64,000 nucleotides of DNA from Actinomycetales bacterium (GCA_018970025.1 JAGWXF010000007.1:1-64000); one strand, 5' to 3'; shown: positions 1 to 8,169, counted from the first letter of the stretch. Notes: a model not told the origin generated them from the sequence alone. Numbers and translations: made by a program.

Positions 1-1129
1 AAAGCAGTCGGGTGAGGGTAAAAAGAATGGCGACGAGGACCATGAGCGTCAGGGCTGCACCCCATGCCCTGGTCACCGAGTCCGGGTACGGCTGGGCGAC
101 ATTGCTGAAGATGTAGGTGGGCAGGGCGCTGATCGGGTCGAGGAAGGGCACCAGCACGGTCTTGTCATTCTTCAATGCCGTGAGCAGCAGGGGCGCAGTC
201 TCTCCCACGACCCGGGCGATCCCCAGGATCGTGGCCGTGATGATGCCCGTCTTGGCGGCCGGGATGACGACCTGCAGCACCACTCGCGCCCGCGTCGAGC
301 CCAGCGCCAGCGCACCCGTTCGCAGGTCCTCGGGGACCAGGCGCAGGACTTCCTCTGCCGTCCGGGCAACGGTCGGCAGCATGAGGATCGCGTAGGCCAG
401 GCCGGCAGCGAAGGCGCTCGTCTGCAGGACGCCGGTCAGGATGAAGACCGTCAGGATGAACAGGCCAGCGACGACTGACGGCACGCCGCTCATCGCCTGC
501 ACGAAGAACCGCACATAGGGCACCGCACGGCCGCGAACCTCGGTGATGTAGATCGCCGTCGCGATGCCGATCGGGACGGCCACGATGGTCGCGATCGCCA
601 CGATCAGCACGGTACCGAGCACAGCGTGGCCGATGCCGCCATAGCCGAGTGGCGTGCTCGGGCTGATGTACTCATTGTTCTGGTAGAGGAATGACCAGTT
701 GACCTGCTGGTCGACATACAGGGCCTTCACGCCCAGGCTGACGATCGACCAGATGACGGAGGCGAGCACCACGAGGCTGAGGATGGTCGCGCCGATGGCG
801 AGCACGATGATAACCGCATCACCGGCCGACTTCGTTCCGCGCAGCACCACGGATGCCACGATTGACGCGATCAGCTGCAGCGGCAGGTAGCCGGCGATCA
901 TGATCACTGGCTTGGGGATGTCGGTGAACCACCACAGGCCCACGACGATCGCCGCCGGGATCAGCACCGCCAGGAAGACCACGAGGCGGAAGTTGGCCGT
1001 CCGCCTCCCCCAGGGATGCAGGGGCTCCTGCTGGGAGAGCCGCGGCAGCTCGGCGGAGTCGAAGACCATGGTCCCGGAGGATCCGTGGGCCTGGCCTTCC
1101 TGTCCTGGATCTGTGGTTGAGGTGCTCAT
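1..1129 (-). CDS. pstA: Phosphate ABC transporter permease PstA (3' end outside window)
   Basis: Inner-membrane permease of the high-affinity phosphate importer, which pairs with PstC to form the channel. About 376 codons are visible and the C-terminus runs off the window edge. The N-terminus carries roughly 150 residues with three predicted membrane spans before the usual permease core, so it is longer than a typical PstA of about 300 residues. The core has the binding-protein-dependent permease pattern, including a VPSVVAG stretch and an EEVLRLVPEDLRTGALALG-type coupling loop. The ATG start overlaps the pstC stop codon by 4 bases (ATGA), so the two genes are translationally coupled. PstB would be expected downstream, beyond the window. 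Confidence 0.93.
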   Translation of the reverse strand, partial: MSTSTTDPGQEGQAHGSSGTMVFDSAELPRLSQQEPLHPWGRRTANFRLVVFLAVLIPAAIVVGLWWFTDIPKPVIMIAGYLPLQLIASIVASVVLRGTKSAGDAVIIVLAIGATILSLVVLASVIWSIVSLGVKALYVDQQVNWSFLYQNNEYISPSTPLGYGGIGHAVLGTVLIVAIATIVAVPIGIATAIYITEVRGRAVPYVRFFVQAMSGVPSVVAGLFILTVFILTGVLQTSAFAAGLAYAILMLPTVARTAEEVLRLVPEDLRTGALALGSTRARVVLQVVIPAAKTGIITATILGIARVVGETAPLLLTALKNDKTVLVPFLDPISALPTYIFSNVAQPYPDSVTRAWGAALTLMVLVAILFTLTRLL

Positions 1130-2091
1130 GATCGCAACTTGCCCGTCCTGCTCACGATGAGGTTGGCGATGACATTGACGATGAGCGTGCCCATGAACAG
1201 CACGAACCCGGCTGCCAGCAGCATGTCGATCTCCTCGGGCCCAGAGGCCTCGCCGAACTTCGACACGATGAGCGTGGCGATCGAGCCGCCGCCGGATTCG
1301 ATGATGCGGAAGAAGTTGACGTCGAAGACGATCTTGAGCACAAAGAAGACCGCGATCGTCTCCCCAAGGGCCCGACCGAGGCCGAGCATCACCCCGCCGA
1401 CGATGCCCCCACGACCGTACGGCAGCGCGACGTACCGCAGCATCGACCACATGGAGCAGCCGAGGGACTCGGCGGCGTTGATGAGCTCCGGTGGCGTGCG
1501 ATCGAGCACTTCCCGGGTGACCGAGGTGATGATCGGGATCATCATCACCGCCAGTACAAGCCCGGCGACGAATGGGGTGCCGATGTAGTTGCCCGAGTCG
1601 TTCTGGAAGATCGGGATCCAGCCCAGGTACTGGTGCAGGAGCTGCTGCCATTCGACGGCGGTGGGCTGCAGGACGTAGAAGGCCCACAGGCCCAGGATCA
1701 CGCTGGGGATGGCCGCCATCAGGTCGACCAGGTTCGTCAGGGCTCGCTTGACGCCGCGAGGCGCCAGGAAGACCATGAAGACCGATAGCAGGAGCGAAAC
1801 CGGAACGGCCACGACCAGCGCGATGACCGACAGCAGGATCGAGCCGTAGAGCATCCCGAAGATGCCGTAGATCGGCGGATCGCTGAAGGAATCCCATGCT
1901 GAGGTCGTCAGGAAGGACAGGCCCTGGGTCTGCAGGACGGGGATCATCTTCAGGCCGAGGAAGATGGTGATCCCCGCTAGCACGAACAGGGCCGTGAACG
2001 CCGCCGCCGTGATCGTGCGATTGAAGATCCTGTCACCGCGGTGGGAGGTCGCCGCTGATGCGAGGTCGCGCATGACCTCAGGTTGCGCCAT
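1126..2091 (-). CDS. pstC: Phosphate ABC transporter permease PstC
   Basis: 321-residue inner-membrane permease of the phosphate importer with six predicted membrane spans. The core contains AIPSVILGLWAFYVL and the coupling loop LINAAESLGCSMWSMLRYV, both typical of PstC. The frame stays open to 2373, but that extension runs into the gene upstream and has no family similarity. The chosen ATG begins MAQPEVMRDLASAA and leaves a 97-base leader containing a PHO box. A second in-frame ATG six codons downstream is a possible alternative. It is first in the visible operon and overlaps pstA by 4 bases. No pstS lies upstream, which is unusual. Confidence 0.93.
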   Translation of the reverse strand: MAQPEVMRDLASAATSHRGDRIFNRTITAAAFTALFVLAGITIFLGLKMIPVLQTQGLSFLTTSAWDSFSDPPIYGIFGMLYGSILLSVIALVVAVPVSLLLSVFMVFLAPRGVKRALTNLVDLMAAIPSVILGLWAFYVLQPTAVEWQQLLHQYLGWIPIFQNDSGNYIGTPFVAGLVLAVMMIPIITSVTREVLDRTPPELINAAESLGCSMWSMLRYVALPYGRGGIVGGVMLGLGRALGETIAVFFVLKIVFDVNFFRIIESGGGSIATLIVSKFGEASGPEEIDMLLAAGFVLFMGTLIVNVIANLIVSRTGKLRS

Positions 2092-2156
2092 GCCAGAACT
2101 GTGGCGCCTCCGGGTTGCCCCGGCATGCGCTGAGGGCGACGAATCCGGGAATGAAT

Positions 2157-2174
2157 GGTGAACGGCAGGTGAAC
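2157..2174 (-). promoter_or_regulatory. PHO box (PhoP-type direct repeats) upstream of pstC
   Basis: Read on the minus strand there are two exact GTTCACC units (2168-2174 and 2157-2163) with an 11-base period. A weaker third unit may follow at 2146-2152. Actinobacterial PhoP sites are direct repeats of about 11 bases with a GTTCACC core, so this matches the known PHO box. It lies 66-83 bases before the pstC ATG, which suggests phosphate-starvation control of pstCA. Confidence 0.75.
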
Positions 2175-2188
2175 GTGCCCGCCGTCGG

Positions 2189-2689
2189 CTACGTGCGCGG
2201 GTGATCGGATCCCGGGATCTGCTCCAGCGCGTGGGCCAGGATTGGGGCGAGGACGGCAAGGGCATCACGCGCTCCCCCGGGCGAGCCGGGCACGTTGATG
2301 ACCAGGGTCTGACCGGCAAGCCCGGCAATGCCCCGGGAGAGGATCGCCGTCGGGATGCCCTGCGCAACCCCATGCGCTCGCAGGGCCTCGGCGATCCCGG
2401 GGACTACTCGGTCGACCACCGCACGGGTCATCTCCGGGGTCCGGTCACTTGGCGTGAGGCCCGTCCCACCGGTCGTGATCACCAGGTCGAACTCCTGCGC
2501 CACCGCCTCGCGCAGCGCCTGCGCGACTGGATCGCCATCCGCAACCACCCAGGGTCCGGTCACCGACAGGCCCAGACGCAGCAGCCCGTCGACCAGCACC
2601 GGCCCGGATCCGTCGTCCCAGACGCCAGCGGCTGCCCGCGTCGACACGGTCACGACCAGTGCTCGCCTGGCCGCGCTGAGCTCGGTCAC
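2189..2689 (-). CDS. mog: MogA/MoaB-family molybdopterin adenylyltransferase
   Basis: 166-residue MoCF-fold protein. The family adenylylates molybdopterin before molybdate insertion by MoeA. Visible motifs are the TTGGTG nucleotide/pterin loop followed by LTPSDRTPEMTRAV, and VINVPGSPGGARDAL near the C-terminus. The length matches the MoaB/Mog family. Its ATG overlaps the moaC stop by 4 bases, so it is last in a moeA-moaC-mog operon. The sequence alone does not distinguish MoaB from MogA. Confidence 0.9.
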   Translation of the reverse strand: MTELSAARRALVVTVSTRAAAGVWDDGSGPVLVDGLLRLGLSVTGPWVVADGDPVAQALREAVAQEFDLVITTGGTGLTPSDRTPEMTRAVVDRVVPGIAEALRAHGVAQGIPTAILSRGIAGLAGQTLVINVPGSPGGARDALAVLAPILAHALEQIPGSDHPRT

Positions 2690-3165
2690 GGCTCGCGCAC
2701 CCAGTGGCCCGAGCGGCCGCCTCGCTTCTCCTGCAGCTCGATCGATCCGATGGACGCAGTTCGGTCAACCCCCTTCACCATGTCGATCAGGGCCAGTGCG
2801 GCGACCGCGACGCAGGTCAGGGCCTCCATCTCCACGCCCGTGCGATCGGCAGTTCGGACGGTCGCGCTGATGCCGACGTGGTCGTCCTGGACGTCGAGGG
2901 TCACGTCGACCCCGTGGATGGCGATCGGATGGCAGAGCGGGATCAGGTCGGCCGTGCGCTTGGCCGCCTGGATTCCGGCGATGCGTGCCACGGCAAGGAC
3001 GTCGCCCTTGGGCATGTCCCCGCCGCGGATGCTCGCGATGACGGACGGCGACATGCGCACCCGACCGGTCGCGGTCGCCTGGCGGACAGTGACCTCTTTG
3101 GCCGTCACGTCGACCATCCGGGCGTCGCCGTGCTCATCGAGGTGGGTGAATCGAGGGTCAGTCAT
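2686..3165 (-). CDS. moaC: Cyclic pyranopterin monophosphate synthase MoaC
   Basis: About 159 residues. MoaC converts 3',8-cyclo-GTP into cyclic pyranopterin monophosphate, the second step of molybdenum-cofactor synthesis. Recognisable parts are MVDVTAKEVTVRQA near the N-terminus, the active-site segment LIPLCHPI, and METEALT-like MEALTCVAVAALALIDMVKG. The chosen ATG gives MTDPRFTHLDEHG, a normal MoaC beginning. An upstream in-frame ATG at 3192 would add nine residues without family support. The gene sits between moeA and mog on the same strand. Confidence 0.94.
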   Translation of the reverse strand: MTDPRFTHLDEHGDARMVDVTAKEVTVRQATATGRVRMSPSVIASIRGGDMPKGDVLAVARIAGIQAAKRTADLIPLCHPIAIHGVDVTLDVQDDHVGISATVRTADRTGVEMEALTCVAVAALALIDMVKGVDRTASIGSIELQEKRGGRSGHWVREP

Positions 3166-3213
3166 GCCAATATCCGATCGTCCATGGCTCATGTGTCATC
3201 ACTGGCTCAGGGC

Positions 3214-4428
3214 TCATCCGTGGCGAAGGTCGATCACCTGGACGCGTTCGCCCGCCTGCACGCGTCCTTGATCGGTCGGGACGACGATGAGGCAGTTCGC
3301 CTGGGCCAGCCCGCCGATGGCATGCGAGCCCGCGATCCCGACCGGCTCGACGGTTGCGTATTCATATCCAGTCAGGCGCCCGCGCATGAACTGGGTCTTG
3401 TTGGCAGGGGAGTCGAATCCGGTCAGGCAGGCAGCGTGCATGATGGGCCGCTCGACCTCGGCCAGGCCCCGCAGGGCGCGGATCACCGGACGGACGTACA
3501 CCTCGAAGGACACATAGGAGCTCACCGGGTTGCCGGGCAAGGTGATGATGGGCGTGCCGCGCTCGCCGACGTGGCCATGGCCCTGGGGCATCCCCGGATG
3601 CATGAGCACCTTCGTGAACTCCACGGTTCCCAGCGTGCTGAGCACCGCCTTCACCGTGTCGTAGGCGCCCATGCTGACGCCGCCGCTGGTCACGATCAGG
3701 TCCGCGCGATGCAGCTGCCCTTCGATGGCCTCCATGAATGCGGCGTCATCGTCGACGATGGGGCCGACACGATAGGCGATCGCTCCGGCCTCCTGCACGG
3801 CACTGACCAGCATGTAGCTGTTGCTGTCGGTGATCAGTCCCTTGGTCAGCGGGGTGCCGGGCTCGACCAGCTCACTACCCGTGGATATCACGATGACACG
3901 GGGGCGAGGGTGGACGCGCACCTCCGCCTGGCCGACGGCAGCCAGGACGGCCACCTGCCGGCTGGTGAGCTCAGTGCCCTGGCGAACGACGACGGTCCCT
4001 GCCATGACGTCGGCGCCAGCGCGTCGGATGCAGGCGCCAACCGGTACCGAGTCGCTGACGGAGACGATGTCCGTGCTCCCGTCCGTCAACTCGACGGGCA
4101 CGATGGCATCCGCGCCATCAGGGATCGGAGCGCCGGTCATGATGCGCACGGCCGTTCCGGGCTGAACGGCCTCGGACGCCCGGTAGCCGGCCGGCACGTC
4201 GTCGATGACGCGCAGCCGCACCGGGCTCGCCGGCGACGCCCCGGCGACATCGCGTGCCTGGATCGCGTAGCCGTCCATCGAGGAGTTGTCGAAGGAGGGC
4301 AAGGGCCAGGGCGCCCGGACGTCCTCCGCCAGGACGCACCCAACTGAGTCGATCAATGGCACCTCAATCGGCGCCAGCGGCTCGATCCCCTTGAGGACCT
4401 GCGCCCGGTACTGGTCAACGGTCAGCAC
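3214..4428 (-). CDS. moeA: Molybdopterin molybdenumtransferase MoeA
   Basis: 404 residues, the normal MoeA length. It inserts molybdate into adenylylated molybdopterin. The N-terminal region has SFDNSSMDGYAIQARDV, the MoeA hallmark. The central MoCF domain has VTSGGVSMGAYDTVK and the C-terminal part has ITLPGNPVSSYVSFEVYVRP. Translation starts at a GTG (MLTVDQY). It is the first gene of the moeA-moaC-mog block. A 65-base gap separates it from the arsC stop upstream, and all of these genes face the same way. Confidence 0.95.
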   Translation of the reverse strand: MLTVDQYRAQVLKGIEPLAPIEVPLIDSVGCVLAEDVRAPWPLPSFDNSSMDGYAIQARDVAGASPASPVRLRVIDDVPAGYRASEAVQPGTAVRIMTGAPIPDGADAIVPVELTDGSTDIVSVSDSVPVGACIRRAGADVMAGTVVVRQGTELTSRQVAVLAAVGQAEVRVHPRPRVIVISTGSELVEPGTPLTKGLITDSNSYMLVSAVQEAGAIAYRVGPIVDDDAAFMEAIEGQLHRADLIVTSGGVSMGAYDTVKAVLSTLGTVEFTKVLMHPGMPQGHGHVGERGTPIITLPGNPVSSYVSFEVYVRPVIRALRGLAEVERPIMHAACLTGFDSPANKTQFMRGRLTGYEYATVEPVGIAGSHAIGGLAQANCLIVVPTDQGRVQAGERVQVIDLRHG

Positions 4429-4493
4429 CCCGGGAGCCTATGGGGCTGCAGGGGATTTCGACACTCGACCGCTCGGGCAGCCCTCGCACGTCC

Positions 4494-5156
4494 TCACGCG
4501 ACGGTGACGTGCAGCTCCTCGAGCAGGCCGACGACCCGGGCCCTCACCTGATCGCGGATCACGCGCACCTGCTCGACCCCCTGGCCGTGCGGATCCTCCA
4601 GCGTCCAGTCGAGATAGCGCTTGCCAGGGAACACGGGGCATGCATCACCGCAGCCCATCGTGACGACGACATCCGCCGCGCGCACGACCTCGTCCGTCCA
4701 CGGCTTGGGGAACTCACCGGAAATGTCGATCCCGACCTCGGCCATCGCAGCAATGGCCGCCGGATTCACCTCACTGCCCGGCTCCGAGCCGCCGGACCAC
4801 CCGACTACCCGATCGCCGCCGAGGGCCCGCAGGAAGCCCAGGGCCATCTGCGAACGCCCGGCATTGTGCGTGCACAGGAACAGCACGACTGGCCGATCGT
4901 CACTCACCTTTCCCTCGACGAGGGCTAGCGCCCTCAGTCGCTCACGGGCGAATCGCTCGGCGAAGGTCGGCAGATACTTCGTCACTGCCAGGCGTCCGGC
5001 GAACTCGTCATAGGAACTGAGCAGGAAGCTCTCGATCGTCTGTGCTGCGAAGATGCCCTCGAATTCCTTCTGCAGGATCGCAGCAGTCGATCGCAGGATG
5101 ACCTGATGCTCCAGCGGGATGCCTGGATCGGCTGCGGACTGCGGGGTCTGGCTCAT
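4494..5156 (-). CDS. arsC: Arsenate reductase ArsC, LMW-phosphatase fold with N-terminal helical domain
   Basis: 220 residues. Residues 1-85 form a predicted helical domain found in long actinobacterial ArsC proteins. Residues 90-215 are a low-molecular-weight tyrosine-phosphatase fold. The P-loop CTHNAGRS supplies nucleophile C95 and R101, and D188 in LEDPHG is the likely general acid. C169 and C173 (MGCGDACP) are candidate redox cysteines for recycling through thioredoxin or mycothiol. The ATG overlaps the stop of the upstream ArsR-phosphatase gene by 4 bases, so the pair is co-translated. The predicted role is cytosolic reduction of arsenate to arsenite. The electron donor cannot be decided from sequence. 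Confidence 0.9.
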   Translation of the reverse strand: MSQTPQSAADPGIPLEHQVILRSTAAILQKEFEGIFAAQTIESFLLSSYDEFAGRLAVTKYLPTFAERFARERLRALALVEGKVSDDRPVVLFLCTHNAGRSQMALGFLRALGGDRVVGWSGGSEPGSEVNPAAIAAMAEVGIDISGEFPKPWTDEVVRAADVVVTMGCGDACPVFPGKRYLDWTLEDPHGQGVEQVRVIRDQVRARVVGLLEELHVTVA

Positions 5157-5953
5157 CGGTGCCTCCTTGGCTTGTGATGTGGTCGGGCGTGCGCTCGGCG
5201 GGCAAGTCGCTCGACTCGCTGGCGCAGTTGGGCAGCGGCAGCGACGAAGGCGTCGTCGGTGCCGACGGCGGATGGATCGGCAATTGACCAGTGCAGCCGG
5301 GGGTTCGGCAGGCCCGGCAACTCCTCATTGACGGCGTCGCAGACCGACACGACGAGGTCATCGGGGCGGAGCACCTCGTCGATCGAACGCGGGAGGTCCT
5401 GGGCGATGCGCAGGCCGAGTGCCTTCGCGGCCCGACGGGCCCCCGGATTGATGCGCGCAGCCGGAGACGTCCCGGCTGATGCGGACGGCACCTCGCTGGC
5501 CTCCCGCCACAGGGCATTGGCGAGGATGGATCGGGCCGAGTTGTGGGTGCAGACGAAGACCACGCGCGAGGCCGCGAGCCGGGGCCCGGATAGCCCTTCC
5601 GGCCCGCCATTGAGGACGTCACCGAGCCCGGCGAGCGACTCGGGAGTCAACTGGACGTAGGAACGGCGCCGATCGTGCTGGGAGTGCTGCCGTCGCACGA
5701 GGCCCGCCTCCTGCAGGGCCTTCAGATGATGGGCGAGCAGGTTGCCGGAGATCCCAAGGCGGCTGGCGAGCGCATCCGGTGACAGGTCCTGCAGTCGCAG
5801 CAGTTCGAGCACGCCCAGCCGCGTCGGGTCAGCCAGGGCAGCGAAGCCCCGTGCCCAACGCTGGCGATCCTCGACACCGCTCATCGGCAGTGCATCAGCA
5901 CGGTCACGTTCCGCAGGCGGCGGATCAGACGTGGAATTTTGATCAATGTTCAT
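5153..5953 (-). CDS. ArsR-type HTH regulator fused to a low-molecular-weight phosphatase domain
   Basis: 266 residues in two domains. Residues 30-115 are an ArsR winged helix (ALADPTRLGVLELL, then recognition segment ISGNLLAHHLKALQEAGLV). Residues 128-250 are an LMW-PTP/ArsC fold with P-loop CTHNSARS (C135, R141) and acid D226 in IADPS. No cysteine occurs before C135, so the DNA-binding domain lacks the usual cysteine arsenite site. The ATG lies inside one of two tandem operator-like sites, which suggests autorepression. The frame continues open far upstream but only as antisense to the aquaporin gene. Context (arsC, aquaporin) supports an arsenic-responsive repressor, and the phosphatase half may bind or reduce arsenate. 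Confidence 0.88.
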   Translation of the reverse strand: MNIDQNSTSDPPPAERDRADALPMSGVEDRQRWARGFAALADPTRLGVLELLRLQDLSPDALASRLGISGNLLAHHLKALQEAGLVRRQHSQHDRRRSYVQLTPESLAGLGDVLNGGPEGLSGPRLAASRVVFVCTHNSARSILANALWREASEVPSASAGTSPAARINPGARRAAKALGLRIAQDLPRSIDEVLRPDDLVVSVCDAVNEELPGLPNPRLHWSIADPSAVGTDDAFVAAAAQLRQRVERLARRAHARPHHKPRRHR

Positions 5954-5973
5954 TGATTCAAATCTTATTGAAT
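5943..5973. promoter_or_regulatory. Two tandem TCAA-N6-TTGA operators, divergent ars promoter
   Basis: TCAA-N6-TTGA occurs at 5943-5956 and again at 5958-5971, with starts 15 bases apart. The first is the palindrome TCAATGTTCATTGA and contains the ATG of the regulator gene. The second extends to ATTCAA-N6-TTGAAT (5956-5973). The stretch is AT-rich in a GC-rich window and lies between divergent genes. ArsR proteins bind inverted repeats of this kind, so repression of both directions is inferred. Confidence 0.7.
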
Positions 5974-6040
5974 TAGTATCGGCCGTCAAGACCGGTCGGA
6001 CGACCGTCCGCCGGCGACGTGCACGAAGGAAGGCAACTCC

Positions 6041-6757
6041 ATGCTCCCCAAGCGCCTGGCCGCCGAGTTCCTCGGTACCGCGATCCTGGTCGCGACGGTC
6101 GTCGGCTCCGGCATCATGGGCACCCAGCTGACCGATGACCTCGCCGTGACCCTGCTGATCAACGCCGCGGCGACCGTGGCCGTCCTCGGCGTCCTCATCT
6201 GGGCTATCGGCCCGATCTCCGGGGCCCACTTCAACCCGCTCGTGACCGGCGTGGCCGCCGCCCGGCGAGAGATGCGGCCGACGGAAGCTGGTGGCTACCT
6301 CGTCGTCCAGGTCACCGGCGGTGTCGCCGGCGCGATCCTGGCGAACCTGATGTTCGCGCTCCCGGCAGTCGAGCCCTCGAGCACGATCCGCAGCGGCTGG
6401 GGCATCTGGCTGGGCGAGGTCGTTGCCAGCGCAGGACTGCTGCTGGTCATCGGCGCGCTCACGCGCACCGGGCGCGGTCACCTCGGAGCGCTCCTCGTGC
6501 CCGCCTGGATCGGGGCCGCCTACTTCTTCACCTCTTCCACGTCGTTCGCGAACCCGGCCGTCACGATCGGCAGATCCCTCACCGACACCTTCGCGGGCAT
6601 CGCACCTGCCTCGGTGCTGCCGTTCATCGGATTCCAGGTCATCGGGGCGGCTATCGGAGCCGGGCTCACCGAGTTCTTCTACCCGCGGCCATCGGGCGCG
6701 CCCGGGCCACTCGACCTGCCCGATCCCGTGCACCTACCCCAGGACCCACGCGCCTGA
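6041..6757 (+). CDS. MIP-family channel (AqpS-like, arsenic-associated aquaporin)
   Basis: 238-residue six-span channel of the aquaporin/glycerol-facilitator family. The first half-helix motif is altered to NPL (GAHFNPLVT) and the second is canonical NPA (SFANPAVTIGRS), whose arginine forms the selectivity filter. An AGGAAGG ribosome site precedes the ATG. It is transcribed divergently from the ArsR-phosphatase fusion and arsC across the paired operators. In some bacteria an aquaglyceroporin replaces ArsB as the arsenite exit route, and the absence of arsB or acr3 here fits that model. The arsenic role is inferred from context. Confidence 0.87.
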   Translation: MLPKRLAAEFLGTAILVATVVGSGIMGTQLTDDLAVTLLINAAATVAVLGVLIWAIGPISGAHFNPLVTGVAAARREMRPTEAGGYLVVQVTGGVAGAILANLMFALPAVEPSSTIRSGWGIWLGEVVASAGLLLVIGALTRTGRGHLGALLVPAWIGAAYFFTSSTSFANPAVTIGRSLTDTFAGIAPASVLPFIGFQVIGAAIGAGLTEFFYPRPSGAPGPLDLPDPVHLPQDPRA

Positions 6758-6795
6758 GCGGCCCTCAGGGGTGCCCGCGCGGATACGCTCAGCGC

Positions 6796-7068
6796 GTGAC
6801 TCCCCCGGCCGCCGACCAGGAGACCACGCCGGCCGTTGCCGTGCACCTGTTCGCAGCGGCACGGGCTGCCGCCGGATGCTCGGTGGTGGAGGTGCAGCCG
6901 GGCACCCTTCTCGCGGTGCTCGATCAGGCCGTGGCGAGATGTCCGGGCCTGGGCGACGTCCTGCCCCGCTGCAGCTTCCTGGTGAATGAGGTCGCTGCGC
7001 ATGACATGTCCGCCGAGGTCCCCTCCGGCGCACGGGTCGACGTCCTGCCTCCCTTTGCCGGTGGCTGA
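6796..7068 (+). CDS. moaD: Molybdopterin synthase sulfur-carrier subunit MoaD
   Basis: 90-residue ubiquitin-like protein ending in LPPFAGG. The terminal Gly-Gly is the site that is adenylylated and thiocarboxylated before sulfur transfer to MoaE. Other family signs are HLFAAARAAAGC near the N-terminus and FLVNEVAAHD before the last strand. The start is GTG, leaving 38 bases after the aquaporin stop, so the two may be co-transcribed. It faces moaA convergently, with moaE further on. The N-terminus is about 10 residues longer than in many MoaD proteins. Confidence 0.88.
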   Translation: MTPPAADQETTPAVAVHLFAAARAAAGCSVVEVQPGTLLAVLDQAVARCPGLGDVLPRCSFLVNEVAAHDMSAEVPSGARVDVLPPFAGG

Positions 7069-7082
7069 CGCGCCCCACCGTG

Positions 7083-7146
7083 CGCCGACTTCGACCGCTA
7101 CCGCCACAAGGCGCCCCGGGAGCGACGCTGGGAGTCGAAGTCGGCG
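7083..7146. terminator. 13-bp perfect inverted repeat between convergent moaD and moaA
   Basis: CGCCGACTTCGAC (7083-7095) and its exact complement (7134-7146) flank a 38-base loop. It lies in the 99-base gap between the convergent stop codons of moaD and moaA, so a shared bidirectional terminator is the simplest reading. The loop is long for a classical terminator, so another structural role is possible. Confidence 0.5.
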
Positions 7147-7167
7147 GATGGGTGCCGTCGGCAGCCC

Positions 7168-8169
7168 CTAGCCCCCGATCGCGCTCATCGGCCGCGCCGG
7201 CTGCAGGAAGCCGGGGTCGTTGATCCCGTGACCGGGAAGCTTGGCGCGCACCGACAGGCCTAGCCGCTCGGCCACCTGAGTACGCACCGCTGCCTGGTCC
7301 AGGCTCGGGTCGCGCAGCACGGCCCGCACATCGGTCTCGTCCTGGGCGAACAGGCAGTTGCGGACCTGGCCGTCGGCGGTCAGCCGCAGCCGGTCACACG
7401 CAGCGCAGAACGGCTTGGAGACACTCGCGATGATGCCCACCGTCGCCGGCCCGCCGTCGACGACGAACTCCTCGGCTGGCGCCGATCCCCGGGTAGGCAG
7501 TGCCACCAGGTCGAACTCGGCGGAGAGCAGGGCGAAGATGTCGTCCGCCGTCACCATCGCCGCCCGGTCCCATGCTCCCTGGGCGTCCAGCGGCATCTGC
7601 TCGATGAAGCGAAGGCTCCAGCCCTCGGCAATGGCATGCCGCAGCATCGGCACCGCCTCATCGTCGTTGATCCCGCGCATCAGCACCGCATTCACCTTGA
7701 CCGGGAGCAGCCCAGCCTCCTGGGCGGCAGCGATCCCGGCGAGCACGTCCGCATGGCGATCCCGGTAGGTCAGCCGCTTGAAGCGCACCGGATCCAACGT
7801 GTCCAGGCTGATGTTCACCCGCTCCAGGCCGGCCTCCCGCAGCGCCTGGGCCATCGCCGGCAGCCGCAGGCCATTGGTGGTCAACGCGATCCTGGGCGGG
7901 CTCGGCAGCGCAGCGATCCGGCTCACGATGTCGACGACATCAGGTCGAAGCAGCGGCTCGCCACCGGTGAGCCGCACGCCGGTGATCCCGTGCTCGGCCG
8001 CGACCGAGATGACCGTGAGCAGCTCGTCGGCAGTCAGCAGGTGGTCGCCCGGAATCCACTCGGAGAAGTCATGGGGCATGCAGTAGGTGCAGCGCAGGTT
8101 GCATCGATCGGTCAGCGAGACCCGCAGGTCACGGTGCTGGCGGCCGAAGGCGTCGACGAGCATGCTCAT
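7168..8169 (-). CDS. moaA: GTP 3',8-cyclase MoaA (radical SAM)
   Basis: 333 residues. It converts GTP to 3',8-cyclo-GTP, the first step of molybdenum-cofactor synthesis. The radical-SAM cluster motif is C23-x3-C27-x2-C30 (CNLRCTYC), followed by the SAM-binding LTGGEPLLR. The second cluster is seen in FCAACDRLRLTADG and NCLF. The protein ends in GG (MSAIGG), as MoaA requires. The chosen ATG overlaps the moaE stop by 4 bases. An in-frame start five codons upstream is possible but less likely. Confidence 0.95.
   Translation of the reverse strand: MSMLVDAFGRQHRDLRVSLTDRCNLRCTYCMPHDFSEWIPGDHLLTADELLTVISVAAEHGITGVRLTGGEPLLRPDVVDIVSRIAALPSPPRIALTTNGLRLPAMAQALREAGLERVNISLDTLDPVRFKRLTYRDRHADVLAGIAAAQEAGLLPVKVNAVLMRGINDDEAVPMLRHAIAEGWSLRFIEQMPLDAQGAWDRAAMVTADDIFALLSAEFDLVALPTRGSAPAEEFVVDGGPATVGIIASVSKPFCAACDRLRLTADGQVRNCLFAQDETDVRAVLRDPSLDQAAVRTQVAERLGLSVRAKLPGHGINDPGFLQPARPMSAIGG

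Noticed and set aside
2704-4347. Long plus-strand open frame of 547 codons
   Set aside because: It is antisense to moaC and moeA, whose motifs are clear. The translation is low-complexity, as expected from GC-rich codon bias.
5954-6733. N-terminal extension of the ArsR-phosphatase frame
   Set aside because: It is antisense to the aquaporin gene and is composition-biased. The ATG at 5953 gives the normal ArsR beginning.
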